Shown piece after piece: positions 16,796 to 26,055 of a stretch of DNA of 64,000 nt. The notes beneath the pieces are model-generated. The model did not search any database, was not told the origin of the DNA, and worked only from the letters and a program-made list of their open reading frames with translations. How positions within the stretch are numbered: position 1 is the stretch's first letter; each line of letters begins with the position of its first letter. The position numbers and the translations under genes are program-made. This stretch comes from Pseudomonas azotoformans (GTDB lineage Bacteria > Pseudomonadota > Gammaproteobacteria > Pseudomonadales > Pseudomonadaceae). The stretch spans positions 4,154,001-4,218,000 of the forward strand of contig NZ_CP014546.1 in assembly GCF_001579805.1 (NCBI RefSeq). The letters run 5' to 3'.

Positions 16796-16868
16796 CCCCC
16801 ACCCCTAGCGTGCCCTCCCAGTTGCCGGGCCTCTTGCCTGGCGCCAATGGATTCTTGGGGAGGATTGC

Positions 16869-19382
16869 ATGTACAAGCGCACCGGGCTCGTCGGCTTCAC
16901 GCTTACTGCCTTGGCCCTGGCGATGGCCAGCGAGCGGCTTTCGGCGGCCGAAGTGGCTAACACCGAGCACGTCGAAGTGGTCGGCCAGGCGGCAGCCATT
17001 GATCAGGCGCTCAAGGAGCAACGCAGCGCCGACAGCATCAAGAGCGTGGTGCATGCCGACGGCGTGGCCCAGTTGCCGGATGAGAACGTCGCGGAAGCAG
17101 CGCAGCGCCTGCCGGGTATCAGCGTGGAGCGCGACCAGGGCGAAGGGCGCTTTGTCAGCGTGCGCGGCCTCGGCCCGGACCTCAACAGCGTGACCATCAA
17201 CGGCACCCTGGTGCCCGCCCCGGAAAGCGCACGCCGCGCGGTGGCCCTCGATGTGCTGCCCTCGGAGTTGGTGCAGTCGCTGTCGGTGATCAAGACCCTT
17301 ACCCCGGACATGGACGCCAACTCCCTGGGCGGCACCGTTGATGTGCAAAGCCTGTCGGCCTTCGACCACAAGGGCCTGTTCTACACCGGCAGCACCGAGG
17401 CCAGCTACGACAAGAACACAAGCCAGACCAGCCCCAAGTTTTCCGGCGCCGCCAGTAACCGTTTCAGCCTCGGCGACGGCATCGACAACTTCGGCGTGGC
17501 CGCCGCGTTGAGTTGGCAGAAGCGTGACTTTGGCTCGGACAACGTCGAAACCGGCGGCGCCTGGGATTTCACCAATGGTGCCAAGCTCAATGAATTCGAG
17601 CAGCGCGACTACGACATCAGCCGCGAACGTGCCGGTGGCGGCCTGAACTTCGACTACAAGCCCGATGACCTCAGCAGCTACTACCTGCGCACCCTCTACA
17701 GCCGCTACAAAGACACCGAGACCCGCAACGCCACCAGCCTCGAATTTGCCGACCCCCAATCGCCCGGCGAGCTGGGTGATGCCGAGGCCAAGCGCAAGCT
17801 GAAGAACCGCGAAGAAACCCAGGAGATCCAGTCCTACGTATTCGGCGGCGAGCGCATGCTCGGCCTGTGGACCCTGAGCGGCCAGGCCGGCTACAGCCAG
17901 TCCAGCGAAGACAGCCCGGCGCACATCGCCGGTGCCACCTTCGACGGCGGCGACTTTGCCAATAGCGGCTTCTACGACAAGGACAAGCCACGCCCGATCA
18001 TCGGCAGCGGTTTCTACGACGCGCGCAACTTCACCCTCGACAAGGTCGACTGGGAAAAACAGAACACTAAAGACACCGAGAAAAACCTGCGCCTGGACCT
18101 GGCCCGCGACTACGACCTGAGCGGCTATGCCTCCCAGGTGAAGTTCGGCGGCAAGGTCAGTCGTCGCAACAAGGACAACGACCTGGAAGCCTGGGTCTAC
18201 AAAGATTTCGACACGCTCGGTTTTACCGCCGACCAGCTCAACCTCAGCCAATTCCAGAAGGGCAACGTCGACTACCGCCTGGGCAACTACGGGCCGGGCA
18301 TCAGCCCCAGCAGCATCAAGCAGCTGATCGGCAGCCTCAACGCTGCGGACTTCTATGACGAGACCGAGTCCCGGGTCAACGACTTCACCATCCGTGAAGA
18401 CATCAACGCCGGCTACCTGATGAACACCGTTGATATCGACGACTGGCGTTTCATCGCCGGCCTGCGTTACGAGGGCACCGAGTTCGAAGCCAAGGGGACT
18501 GGCGCTACCGATGGTGTGTTCACACCTACCGAGACCAAGCGCCGCTATCACCACTGGCTGCCGGGCCTGCATGCGCGCTACCAGATCGACAAGAACACCC
18601 AGGTGCGTGCGGCCTGGACCAAATCGGTGGTGCGCCCGACCTTCGGCCAGTTGGCGCCGGGGTTCGTGATCGACGATGACGAAGCCACTTTTGGCAACCC
18701 GGACCTCAAGCCCCTGGAATCGAGCAACCTGGACCTGGGCATCGAACATTTCATGGGCCGCGCCGGCACCGTATCGGCATTCGTGTTCTACAAGGACATC
18801 AAGAACTTCGTCTACAACACCGACCTGGCCGGCACCGGGGCCTGGACCAACTTTTCCGAGGCGCATACCTACGCTAACGGCGACAGCGCCAAGCTCTACG
18901 GCCTGGAACTGGCCTACTCACAGAAATTCGATTGGCTGCCGGCACCGTGGAACGGCCTGCTGGTCGGTGCCAACACCACGTTCAGCCGCTCCAGTGCTGA
19001 CATCGAAGGCTTCGACAGCGCCAGCGGCACGAATCGCAAGCGCAATATCAGCCTGCCCAACCAATCGGACACCGTCGGTAACCTGATGCTGGGTTGGGAA
19101 AACGACAAGCTCAGCCTGCGTCTCTCGGCCAACTACAAATCGGCCTACCTCTTTGAGCTGGCCTCGATCAACGACAAGGCCCACGACCTGCATGTCGACG
19201 CCCAGACCTTCGTCGATTTCAGCGCGCGCTATTCGCTGACCAAGAACCTGCAAGTCAGCTTCGAGGCCCAGAACCTTACCGATGAGTCCTACTTCGTCTA
19301 CACCGGCCACCGCAGCTACAACGGCCAGTACGAAGAGTATGGCCCGACCTACAAGCTGGGCCTGACCTTCACCCATTTCTGA
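16869..19382 (+). CDS. TonB-dependent outer-membrane receptor, phytase-linked
   Basis: An 837-residue receptor with a signal peptide (cleavage likely after ASERLSA), a plug domain (about 45-160; RLPGISVERDQGEGRFVSVR and NSLGGTVDV) and a 22-strand barrel ending in the aromatic terminus LGLTFTHF. It belongs to the group common in Caulobacter and Xanthomonas that often takes up non-siderophore substrates. AGGA precedes the start. It is the first gene of an operon continuing with phytase, exbB, exbD and tonB, downstream of a Pho-box-like site. Uptake of phytate, a lower inositol phosphate or a metal chelate of these is an inference from neighbours. Confidence 0.9.
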   Translation: MYKRTGLVGFTLTALALAMASERLSAAEVANTEHVEVVGQAAAIDQALKEQRSADSIKSVVHADGVAQLPDENVAEAAQRLPGISVERDQGEGRFVSVRGLGPDLNSVTINGTLVPAPESARRAVALDVLPSELVQSLSVIKTLTPDMDANSLGGTVDVQSLSAFDHKGLFYTGSTEASYDKNTSQTSPKFSGAASNRFSLGDGIDNFGVAAALSWQKRDFGSDNVETGGAWDFTNGAKLNEFEQRDYDISRERAGGGLNFDYKPDDLSSYYLRTLYSRYKDTETRNATSLEFADPQSPGELGDAEAKRKLKNREETQEIQSYVFGGERMLGLWTLSGQAGYSQSSEDSPAHIAGATFDGGDFANSGFYDKDKPRPIIGSGFYDARNFTLDKVDWEKQNTKDTEKNLRLDLARDYDLSGYASQVKFGGKVSRRNKDNDLEAWVYKDFDTLGFTADQLNLSQFQKGNVDYRLGNYGPGISPSSIKQLIGSLNAADFYDETESRVNDFTIREDINAGYLMNTVDIDDWRFIAGLRYEGTEFEAKGTGATDGVFTPTETKRRYHHWLPGLHARYQIDKNTQVRAAWTKSVVRPTFGQLAPGFVIDDDEATFGNPDLKPLESSNLDLGIEHFMGRAGTVSAFVFYKDIKNFVYNTDLAGTGAWTNFSEAHTYANGDSAKLYGLELAYSQKFDWLPAPWNGLLVGANTTFSRSSADIEGFDSASGTNRKRNISLPNQSDTVGNLMLGWENDKLSLRLSANYKSAYLFELASINDKAHDLHVDAQTFVDFSARYSLTKNLQVSFEAQNLTDESYFVYTGHRSYNGQYEEYGPTYKLGLTFTHF

Positions 19383-19406
19383 TTGACCCAAGGATTTTGA
19401 TTGTTC

Positions 19407-21272
19407 ATGAGAATTTCCAAGCTGTACCTGCTGATCGCGTTGGCCGCTTGCTCGCCGGTCATGGCCGCTGACCTGGCGCTGACTCCTTGGGCGCCGAGCC
19501 TGAATGCGCAGGCGGTGGCTTTTCTGCCGGGTCGCACTGAACGCGTGGCCACCAGCACCCGCGACGGCCTGCAACTGCTCGACCATCAAGGTGCTGAACT
19601 GGCCCGCTTCAAAGGCAATTTCAGCAGCCTCGACACCCGCGGCGCCGGTGCCCAGGTGCTGGTGGCCAGCCTCGACAACGACCGCCAGCAGGCGCTGTTG
19701 GTGAGCCTTGATGCCGCGAGCAAGACCTTTGGCAAACCGCTGTACCTGCCCACCCGCGACTACCCGGTCAATGGCCTGTGCCTGTTCCGCGACGCAGCCG
19801 CCAACCTGTTTGTATTCCTGGTGGGGGAAGAGGGCAAGGGCGAGCAATGGCTGGTAGGCAACGGTTCGACGTTGTTAGGCGAGCCTCAGCGCGTGCGCGG
19901 TTTGCCATTGCCGCCGTCGGCACAGTTCTGCCAGGTGGATGATGCGACCCAGCAGTTGCTGGTCAATGAAGAAAACGTCGGCTGGTGGGCCTACCCGGCG
20001 CACCCGGAGGCGGAGGTGAAACGCACGCCGGTGGCACTGTTCGACAACCCCAAACGCGAGGCCGGCGCCATGGCGCTGGTGCCGGGCGGGGTGGTGACGC
20101 TGGATCCTAAGACGGCCCAACTGCATCTGTTCCAGCAAACCGGCGAGCGCTGGGTCGAACAGGGCAGCCTGACGCTGCCAGGCTTGAAAGAGCCGGAGCA
20201 ACTGAGCGTCAACGGCCAGCACGTGCTGGTGCGGGATGACGACACCGGCAGGCTCTACCAGGGCAAACTCGACTGGAAGGCAACGCCTGTGGCCGCCGAG
20301 CCGGTAATGCCGGAAGTCGCTGCCCTGCGCCAGACCGACCCGGTCGGTCGCCAGGGGGATGCGGCGGATGACCCGGCGATCTGGATTCACCCCGAACAAC
20401 CGGCCAAAAGCCGCGTGCTCGGCACCAACAAAAAGCAGGGCCTGCTGGCCTATGACCTCGACGGCAAGCTGCTGCAGGAACTGGCGGTCGGCCGCCTGAA
20501 TAACGTCGATGTGCGCCCCAATTTCAAGCTCGGCGCGCAAACAGTTGACCTGGCCGTGGCGAGCAATCGCGATCATAACAGCCTGAGCCTGTTCAGCATC
20601 GACCGCCAGAGCGGCGAACTGCGCGAAGCCGGTGAAGTGCCGACGCCGCTCAAGGAAATCTACGGCATCTGCCTGTTCCAGCCTGCCAGCGGTGAGATCT
20701 ACGCGATCGCCAATGGCAAGGACGGCACCTTTCTGCAATACCGCCTGAGTGCGCCGGACGGCCGAGTGCAGGGCGAGCTGGTGCGCCAGTTCAAAGTCGA
20801 CAGCCAACCCGAGGGCTGTGTGGCCGATGACCAGCGCCAGCGCCTGTTCATTGGTGAAGAAGACGTCGGCGTCTGGGCGGTGGATGCCCGTGCTGACCAA
20901 CCGGCCACGCTCACCAGCGTGATCAAGGTCGGCCCGCAGTTGCATGCGGATGTCGAGGGCCTGGCGCTCTACCAGAGCCATGAACGCGACTACCTGGTGA
21001 TCTCCAGCCAAGGCAATGACAGCTACCTGGTGTTGGATGCCGAGCCACCGTTCGCCACCCACGGCGCCTTCCGTGTCGGCCTGAATGCGGCAGCGGGGAT
21101 TGATGGTGCTTCGGAAACCGATGGTCTGGAAGTCACCGCCATCAACCTCGGCGGACCCTGGAGCAAGGGCCTGCTGGTGGTGCAGGACGGCCGCAAACGC
21201 ATGCCCGAGCAGACCCAGAACTTCAAGTTCGTGCCTTGGGCTGAGGTGACCCGCGCACTTAAATTGCCGTAG
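19407..21272 (+). CDS. Beta-propeller phytase (3-phytase), two-domain
   Basis: A 621-residue secreted phosphatase of the beta-propeller phytase family, which removes phosphate from calcium phytate. The C-terminal half carries the family signatures DDPAIWIHP, GRLNNVDVR, ASNRDHNSLSLFS, KEIYGICLF, QPEGCVADD and GEEDVGVW, then SETDGLEVT. The N-terminal half (about 20-290) looks like a degenerate propeller, as in known dual-domain enzymes. The N-terminus has a signal sequence with both a lipobox-like LAAC and a VMA-AD type I site, so surface lipoprotein or free periplasmic location are both possible. A TTG at 19401 sits six bases after AAGGA and is an alternative start. It lies 24 bases after the receptor gene. 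Confidence 0.9.
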   Translation: MRISKLYLLIALAACSPVMAADLALTPWAPSLNAQAVAFLPGRTERVATSTRDGLQLLDHQGAELARFKGNFSSLDTRGAGAQVLVASLDNDRQQALLVSLDAASKTFGKPLYLPTRDYPVNGLCLFRDAAANLFVFLVGEEGKGEQWLVGNGSTLLGEPQRVRGLPLPPSAQFCQVDDATQQLLVNEENVGWWAYPAHPEAEVKRTPVALFDNPKREAGAMALVPGGVVTLDPKTAQLHLFQQTGERWVEQGSLTLPGLKEPEQLSVNGQHVLVRDDDTGRLYQGKLDWKATPVAAEPVMPEVAALRQTDPVGRQGDAADDPAIWIHPEQPAKSRVLGTNKKQGLLAYDLDGKLLQELAVGRLNNVDVRPNFKLGAQTVDLAVASNRDHNSLSLFSIDRQSGELREAGEVPTPLKEIYGICLFQPASGEIYAIANGKDGTFLQYRLSAPDGRVQGELVRQFKVDSQPEGCVADDQRQRLFIGEEDVGVWAVDARADQPATLTSVIKVGPQLHADVEGLALYQSHERDYLVISSQGNDSYLVLDAEPPFATHGAFRVGLNAAAGIDGASETDGLEVTAINLGGPWSKGLLVVQDGRKRMPEQTQNFKFVPWAEVTRALKLP

Positions 21273-21318
21273 GCGTCATCACCCGGTCATCACTTTTTAA
21301 TCGAATAGGAGCTTAACC

Positions 21319-22011
21319 ATGCACGCGACGATGGAACATATGACGATCTGGGGTTTGATCAGTGAAGCCAGCCTGTTGGTCAAGGCGGTGATGGTGACGT
21401 TGCTGCTGGCCTCCTTGCTCAGCTGGTACCTGATCATCCAGCGCGCCAGTGTGTTGCGCCGCCTGGAGCGCCAGTTGAAGGGTTTTGTACTGCGCTTTCG
21501 TAGCGCCGCGGACTTGCAGCCGCTGTACCGCGAAACCGTGCAGGCGGGCGAGGGCGGCATTGCGCCGATCTTTATCGCGGGGGTGCAGGAGTACCAGCAC
21601 CTGCACGGCCACGATCCGGCCGTGCTGGAAGGGGTCGAGCGCGCGTTGCAGGTGGCGATCACCGAGCAGGAAATCGAGCTGGAAAAGGGCCTGCAATTTC
21701 TGGCGACCGTGGGTTCAGTCAGCCCCTACATCGGCCTGTTCGGCACCGTGTGGGGCATCATGAATTCCTTTATCGGCTTGTCCCAAGTGCAGCAGGCCAC
21801 GCTGTCCACCGTGGCGCCGGGCATCGCTGAAGCACTGATCGCCACCGCCATTGGCTTGTTTGCGGCCATCCCGGCGGTGATTGCCTACAACCGTTTCGCC
21901 GCACGTGGCCAGACTCTGCTGACCCGCTACTACGCCTTCGGCAACGAGCTGCAAGTGCGCCTGCACCGCACCTTGCGCGGTACGCCGATCAACCTGGCCG
22001 TGGCCGCCTGA
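21319..22011 (+). CDS. exbB: ExbB/TolQ-family proton channel subunit
   Basis: A 230-residue inner-membrane protein of the MotA/TolQ/ExbB family. Helices lie near 20-40, 135-155 and 170-192. The conserved channel segments GLFGTVWGIMNSF and EALIATAIGLFAAIPAV are present. AGGAG precedes the start at 21319. With ExbD and TonB it energises outer-membrane receptors by proton motive force. Placement directly after a receptor and phytase gene suggests a dedicated energiser for this operon rather than the housekeeping set. Confidence 0.93.
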   Translation: MHATMEHMTIWGLISEASLLVKAVMVTLLLASLLSWYLIIQRASVLRRLERQLKGFVLRFRSAADLQPLYRETVQAGEGGIAPIFIAGVQEYQHLHGHDPAVLEGVERALQVAITEQEIELEKGLQFLATVGSVSPYIGLFGTVWGIMNSFIGLSQVQQATLSTVAPGIAEALIATAIGLFAAIPAVIAYNRFAARGQTLLTRYYAFGNELQVRLHRTLRGTPINLAVAA

Positions 22012-22026
22012 GCAAGGAGCAAACCG

Positions 22027-22473
22027 ATGTTGACCAGGCCGCAACGCAAGCACGGGCCCAAGGCTGAGATGAACGTGGTGCCTTACATCGACGTGATGCT
22101 GGTGCTGCTGGTGATCTTCATGGTCACCGCGCCGATGCTGACCCAAGGCGTAAAAATCGAGCTGCCCAAGGTCGCCGCCGAGGCCCTGGCCACCGACACC
22201 CGCCAACAGATCCTCACGCTGTCGGTAAAGGCCGACGGCGGCTACTACTGGAACCTGGGCGGCGAACTCGACACCACCCACCAGACCGACAGCGCCGTGA
22301 CCCTCGACGAAATGGGCGCCAAGGTCATGCAGGTGGTGGCGGCGCGCAGCGACACCCAGGTGTATATCCGCGCCGACGACAACGCGGGCTACGGCCGGGT
22401 CGTGGCGGCCATGGCGGTGTTGCAGAAGGGCGGTGTCAGCCATCTGGGGTTGGTGACCGAGGCCCCGCAATGA
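22027..22473 (+). CDS. exbD: ExbD/TolR-family energiser subunit
   Basis: A 148-residue ExbD/TolR protein. A single N-terminal helix (about 17-38; NVVPYIDVMLVLLVIFMVT) carries the conserved membrane Asp, followed by a periplasmic domain. It starts 15 bases after exbB and its stop overlaps the tonB start by four bases. It couples proton flow to TonB movement together with ExbB. Confidence 0.93.
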   Translation: MLTRPQRKHGPKAEMNVVPYIDVMLVLLVIFMVTAPMLTQGVKIELPKVAAEALATDTRQQILTLSVKADGGYYWNLGGELDTTHQTDSAVTLDEMGAKVMQVVAARSDTQVYIRADDNAGYGRVVAAMAVLQKGGVSHLGLVTEAPQ

Positions 22474-23237
22474 CGGCGATGATCATGCACAGTCCGATGC
22501 TGGCGGTAGCACCTGGGGAGCCTTCCGGGTTCTGGAGAAACAGCGTGGCGGCCAGCCTCGCGGTGGCGCTGCATGTGGGCGTCCTGGCGGCGCTGATGCT
22601 GGGCGGGTCGACAGATAGACCGCCGATGGAAACGCCGAGGGTGATGCATACCCAGTTGGTGATGATGCCGCCAGCGCCGACGCCAGCTCCCGTGCCTGAG
22701 CCTGTGGCCGTCGCAGCGCCTGCGCCGGAGCCTGTGGTCGTTCCCGTGCCGGCGAAACCGGTGATCGATCCACAGATCCAGGCACAAAAGCTGGAAAAAG
22801 CCGCGTTGGCGCGCAAGCGGGTCGAGGAAAAGAAGCTGGAACAGCAACAGGAGCGCCTGGCCACTGAACAGCGCAATCGCGAGCTGGAACAGCAGCGCCT
22901 GGCCCAGGAGCGCCTCGCTGCGGAACACGTGCGCCCCGCAGCACCGGCCGCCGCGCCGGCCTTCGACAGCCGCCAGTACCAACCCTTGAGCAAAGAGGCG
23001 CCGGACTATCCGGAGCGTGCCCTGGACAAAAACATCGAAGGCGATTGTTCGGTGGAGTACACCGTCAACACCCAAGGGCGTGTCGAAAACCCCAAGGTGC
23101 TGGACGGCTGCCATCCGCTGTTCATGCGGCCCTCACTGGCGGCGGCGAATACCTTTCGCTACCAGCCGAGGATCGTCGATGGAAAGCCCGTGCCGGTGCC
23201 GGCAGTGCGCAATACCTTCCACTACCGCATCAAGTAG
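22470..23237 (+). CDS. tonB: TonB energy-transducing protein
   Basis: A 255-residue TonB. An N-terminal anchor (about 25-47) leads to a Pro/Ala/Val-rich stretch, then a Gln/Glu/Arg-rich segment likely to span the periplasm, and a C-terminal TonB domain (about 170-255) with SKEAPDYPERALDKNIEG and the closing FRYQPRIVDGKPV and VRNTFHYRIK. The start overlaps exbD (ATGA); Met codons at residues 4, 6 and 10 are alternatives. This completes the five-gene operon. It ends seven bases from the convergent dehydrogenase gene with no obvious terminator between them. Confidence 0.93.
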   Translation: MTAMIMHSPMLAVAPGEPSGFWRNSVAASLAVALHVGVLAALMLGGSTDRPPMETPRVMHTQLVMMPPAPTPAPVPEPVAVAAPAPEPVVVPVPAKPVIDPQIQAQKLEKAALARKRVEEKKLEQQQERLATEQRNRELEQQRLAQERLAAEHVRPAAPAAAPAFDSRQYQPLSKEAPDYPERALDKNIEGDCSVEYTVNTQGRVENPKVLDGCHPLFMRPSLAAANTFRYQPRIVDGKPVPVPAVRNTFHYRIK

Positions 23238-23244
23238 AAGGCGA

Positions 23245-24186
23245 TCAATTGGCGCGGTTGTAGAGCTCAACATTGGCCACATACCGCTCCAGATTCGCCA
23301 AGAACGTCTCGGCAATCTCCTCTTTGCTGTTGGTCGAAATGGCCGAGGTATGCGGTGACAACCGCACACGCGGGTGGCTGTACAACCGATGCCCATCCGG
23401 CAGCGGCTCCGGCTCGGTCACATCCAGCGATGCCAGCCCGATCTGCCCATTGTCCAGTGCTTCCAGCAGGGCCTCCTGATCCAGCAACCCACCGCGTGCG
23501 ATATTGATCAGGTGCAACCCCGGCTTGGCGCTGCCCAACACGTCACGGTTGATGAGCTGCCGCGTGGACTCGGTCAGCGGTGCCGCCACCACCAGGTGAT
23601 CGGCGCGGGCGAATAGGTCGTGGATGTCGTTGGCAGCTTCTACGCCCGCGCTGAACGGCGCCAGGCTTTGGCGCAGCGCTACGACCTTGATCCCCAGGGC
23701 CAGGGCTTTTTGCGCGAGGCGTTCGCCTATCGCACCAAACCCCAGGATGCCCAGGGTGGTGCCCTTCAGTGGACGCAACGCGGTGAAATTCCACTGCGAA
23801 TCCTTTACCCAGATGTCCGGCAAATGCTTGGAGGCGGCAAAGATCGCGGCCAAGGCAAACTCGGCCAGGTTGTCAGCGGCACTGCCACGGGAGGTGGTCA
23901 CCGGCGGGCCGTTGAACAGCCATTGCGGGTAGAAATCGATGCCCGACGACACCAGGTGCACCCATTGCGCGCCGTACGGCCAACCCGGTGGCGGGGTGTC
24001 CGGCGCGGTGTAGCCGCGCACATTTATCGGGCGCAGCAGCAGGATATTCGCCTGGGGCGGCAGGTCGCTCGGTACGCCAACGGGCACGCCGATCACCTGG
24101 GCCTCGGGATGGATCTTTGCCAGGCGGTCGCGAATCACTTCATTGAAATCTTCATCCAGTTGGCTGGCAATAATCACCTGACTCAT
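23245..24186 (-). CDS. D-2-hydroxyacid dehydrogenase
   Basis: A 313-residue NAD(P)-dependent dehydrogenase of the D-isomer-specific 2-hydroxyacid family. The Rossmann motif GILGFGAIG lies near residue 145. The catalytic Arg is in NIARGGLLDQEAL, a Glu is in TEPEPLPDGH, and His is in LSPHTSA. Its start overlaps the stop of the acyl-CoA-dehydrogenase-like gene (ATGA), which fixes the start at 24186 despite an open extension. It is the last gene of a leftward organosulfur operon and may reduce or oxidise the carbon product of desulfurisation (inference). Confidence 0.88.
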   Translation of the reverse strand: MSQVIIASQLDEDFNEVIRDRLAKIHPEAQVIGVPVGVPSDLPPQANILLLRPINVRGYTAPDTPPPGWPYGAQWVHLVSSGIDFYPQWLFNGPPVTTSRGSAADNLAEFALAAIFAASKHLPDIWVKDSQWNFTALRPLKGTTLGILGFGAIGERLAQKALALGIKVVALRQSLAPFSAGVEAANDIHDLFARADHLVVAAPLTESTRQLINRDVLGSAKPGLHLINIARGGLLDQEALLEALDNGQIGLASLDVTEPEPLPDGHRLYSHPRVRLSPHTSAISTNSKEEIAETFLANLERYVANVELYNRAN

Positions 24187-25361
24187 GTGCGTTCCTTCTG
24201 GCGTTGGGCGAAGACGGCCTTGCCGACGCCTTGCAATACGGCGTCGTTCTGCGGGGTATGTACGCGGCTGCACAGCACGTCGCGGTAATGCCGTTGCAAC
24301 GGGCTATGGCGCGACAGGCCAGGGTTGCCCGAGGCTTCGATGGCCAGCTCCACGGCGCGGATCGCATTGTTGGTCACCAGGTACTTCAACTGCGCCGCAT
24401 GGGCGGCGGGGGTGTGGCCTTCGGCGGCTGCGTCGAGCAGGCTGCGGTTGGCGAACAGCAGGGTGTCGATATGGCCGACGGTTTCCTGGAAGCGCGGTAA
24501 GGTCGACAGGGCAGCACCGAGGTTGGACGGCGCGCGTTCTTCCAGCCAGTTCACCAGCCAGTCCCGCGCAGCCTGGGCTACGGCGTCGTATACCGAGGAC
24601 AACAACACCGACATCCACAGGAAACCTTCGCCATCCAGCTCCGGCGACGGCGCGCTCCAGGGGCTGACGCTGACGGCGTGGTCCAGCGGCACCAGCACGT
24701 TGTCGAGCACCACTTCATGGCTACAGGTGGCGCGCATGCCCAGGTGGTCCCAGGTGTCGATGATGGTCACGCCGGGACTGTTTTTGGGCACCAGCCAGGC
24801 GCCTACCAGTGGGTCGGCATCGTCACTGCGGCCCCACACGCTGAACCAGCTCAGGCCATGGCTGCCGGTGGAGTAGATCTTGCGGCCGCTGATGCGCCAA
24901 CCCTCGGCGGTGCGCACCGCAGTGGTCGCCGGCAGGCCGCCACGGGCCGGGGTGCCAAGGTCGGGTTCGACGCGCAGGGCGTTGATCAGTGCGCCGTTGC
25001 GCACGGCGTCTTCGGCCACTTGGGTGCGCAGGTGGGCGGGCCAGGTCTTGCTGTCTTGCAGGCGTGTGTGTTGCAGGTACTGCATCACCAGGATCAGCGC
25101 GGTGGACGGTTCGCCCTTGGCAATCGCACTGATGGCCTTGCGCGCCTGGGGCAGGCTGGCACCGCCGCCGCCCAGGGCCTTGGGCACGGTGAGGGCGACC
25201 AGGCCATGCTGGTGCAGCAATTGGAAGTTGGCATGGGGGAAGGCGCCGCTTTCGTCAAAGACGTGCGCGGTGCTGGCCAGCTCGGTGGTGAGGTGTTCGA
25301 GCAGGGCGTCGAAGTGGGCGACTTCCACGGAGCGTAAGGAAGGTTGCGAGGATTGGCTCAT
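24183..25361 (-). CDS. Acyl-CoA-dehydrogenase-fold flavin monooxygenase (SfnB/DszC-like)
   Basis: A 392-residue protein of the acyl-CoA dehydrogenase superfamily, in the branch holding flavin-dependent monooxygenases of sulfur metabolism such as SfnB and DszC. The motif GGGGASLPQA, the substrate-side WRISGRKIYSTGS and the LGMRATCSHEVVLDNV segment are present, and a C-terminal four-helix region ends near QNDAVLQGVGKAVF. The start at 25361 has an AAGGA site; an upstream Met extension is unlikely. It lies 10 bases after the peroxiredoxin-like gene, in an operon with an NtaA/DszA-type monooxygenase. Oxidation of an organosulfur compound is probable, the substrate unknown. Confidence 0.82.
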   Translation of the reverse strand: MSQSSQPSLRSVEVAHFDALLEHLTTELASTAHVFDESGAFPHANFQLLHQHGLVALTVPKALGGGGASLPQARKAISAIAKGEPSTALILVMQYLQHTRLQDSKTWPAHLRTQVAEDAVRNGALINALRVEPDLGTPARGGLPATTAVRTAEGWRISGRKIYSTGSHGLSWFSVWGRSDDADPLVGAWLVPKNSPGVTIIDTWDHLGMRATCSHEVVLDNVLVPLDHAVSVSPWSAPSPELDGEGFLWMSVLLSSVYDAVAQAARDWLVNWLEERAPSNLGAALSTLPRFQETVGHIDTLLFANRSLLDAAAEGHTPAAHAAQLKYLVTNNAIRAVELAIEASGNPGLSRHSPLQRHYRDVLCSRVHTPQNDAVLQGVGKAVFAQRQKERT

Positions 25362-25371
25362 GGGGGTGTCC

Positions 25372-26055
25372 TTAAATCGCGAGTTGCACAGGCTGTTGGG
25401 CAAGTAGCTGTTCAACGGCTTGCAACACCGGCTCAGCTTCCGTGCGCACCAACCAATCCGGGCTCACTTCCACAAACGCCACGCTGCCATCCCTGGCAAT
25501 CACCACCACCGTTGGTTGCGGCAATTCCCAGGTGCCGGTACCCGTGGTTTCTCCGATGGGGTTGCCCTTGGCCAATGCGGCGTTGCGCGACGCCTCATCA
25601 AAACTGTAGAGAATGCCAAGGCGTCGGCCGAGGTTGTTATCGGGGTCACTGGCCACCAGCAACTGCAGGTTATGACGGGTCTTGATCTCCACCAGGCGCT
25701 CCGGCACCTGCGGGCTCACCGCTACCAGCGGCACACCGAGTTCGCGCAAGCGTGGGTAGAGTTGGCGCTCGTAATAGGGCAGGGCGATGTTGCAGGCCGG
25801 GCAGCCGGCAAAGCGGAAGAACACCAGCACTGCCGGGCCGTCGGCCAGCAGCAGCTCACGGTTCAACTCGCCGCCTTCTACAGTGAGCAGGGTGAACGGG
25901 TCCAGTTCGTCGCCCACCTGTACGTAGTCGTCGGGTCGCGCTTCATCCACCAGGCGCTGGCGCTGGTCGATATTGATCTTCAGCGACTCCGGCGCCCAGG
26001 TCGCGACACGCTCGGCGTGCAGGTCGGCCAACTGACGGTTGAGGGATTCACTCAT
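25372..26055 (-). CDS. Peroxiredoxin/AhpC-TSA-like protein
   Basis: A 227-residue thioredoxin-fold protein of the AhpC/TSA type. A 60-residue helical N-terminal extension precedes the fold. The redox motif lies in FFRFAGCPACNIALPYY (CxxC near residues 84-87), so it resembles peroxiredoxin-like thiol oxidoreductases more than a classical 2-Cys enzyme. Its start overlaps the monooxygenase stop by four bases. Within a flavin-monooxygenase operon it may deal with peroxide from uncoupled turnover or handle sulfite or thiol products (inference). Confidence 0.82.
   Translation of the reverse strand: MSESLNRQLADLHAERVATWAPESLKINIDQRQRLVDEARPDDYVQVGDELDPFTLLTVEGGELNRELLLADGPAVLVFFRFAGCPACNIALPYYERQLYPRLRELGVPLVAVSPQVPERLVEIKTRHNLQLLVASDPDNNLGRRLGILYSFDEASRNAALAKGNPIGETTGTGTWELPQPTVVVIARDGSVAFVEVSPDWLVRTEAEPVLQAVEQLLAQQPVQLAI

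Noticed and set aside
16734..18866. A 710-codon frame on the minus strand
   Set aside because: It is antisense to the TonB receptor gene and arises from codon bias; its translation has no domain features.
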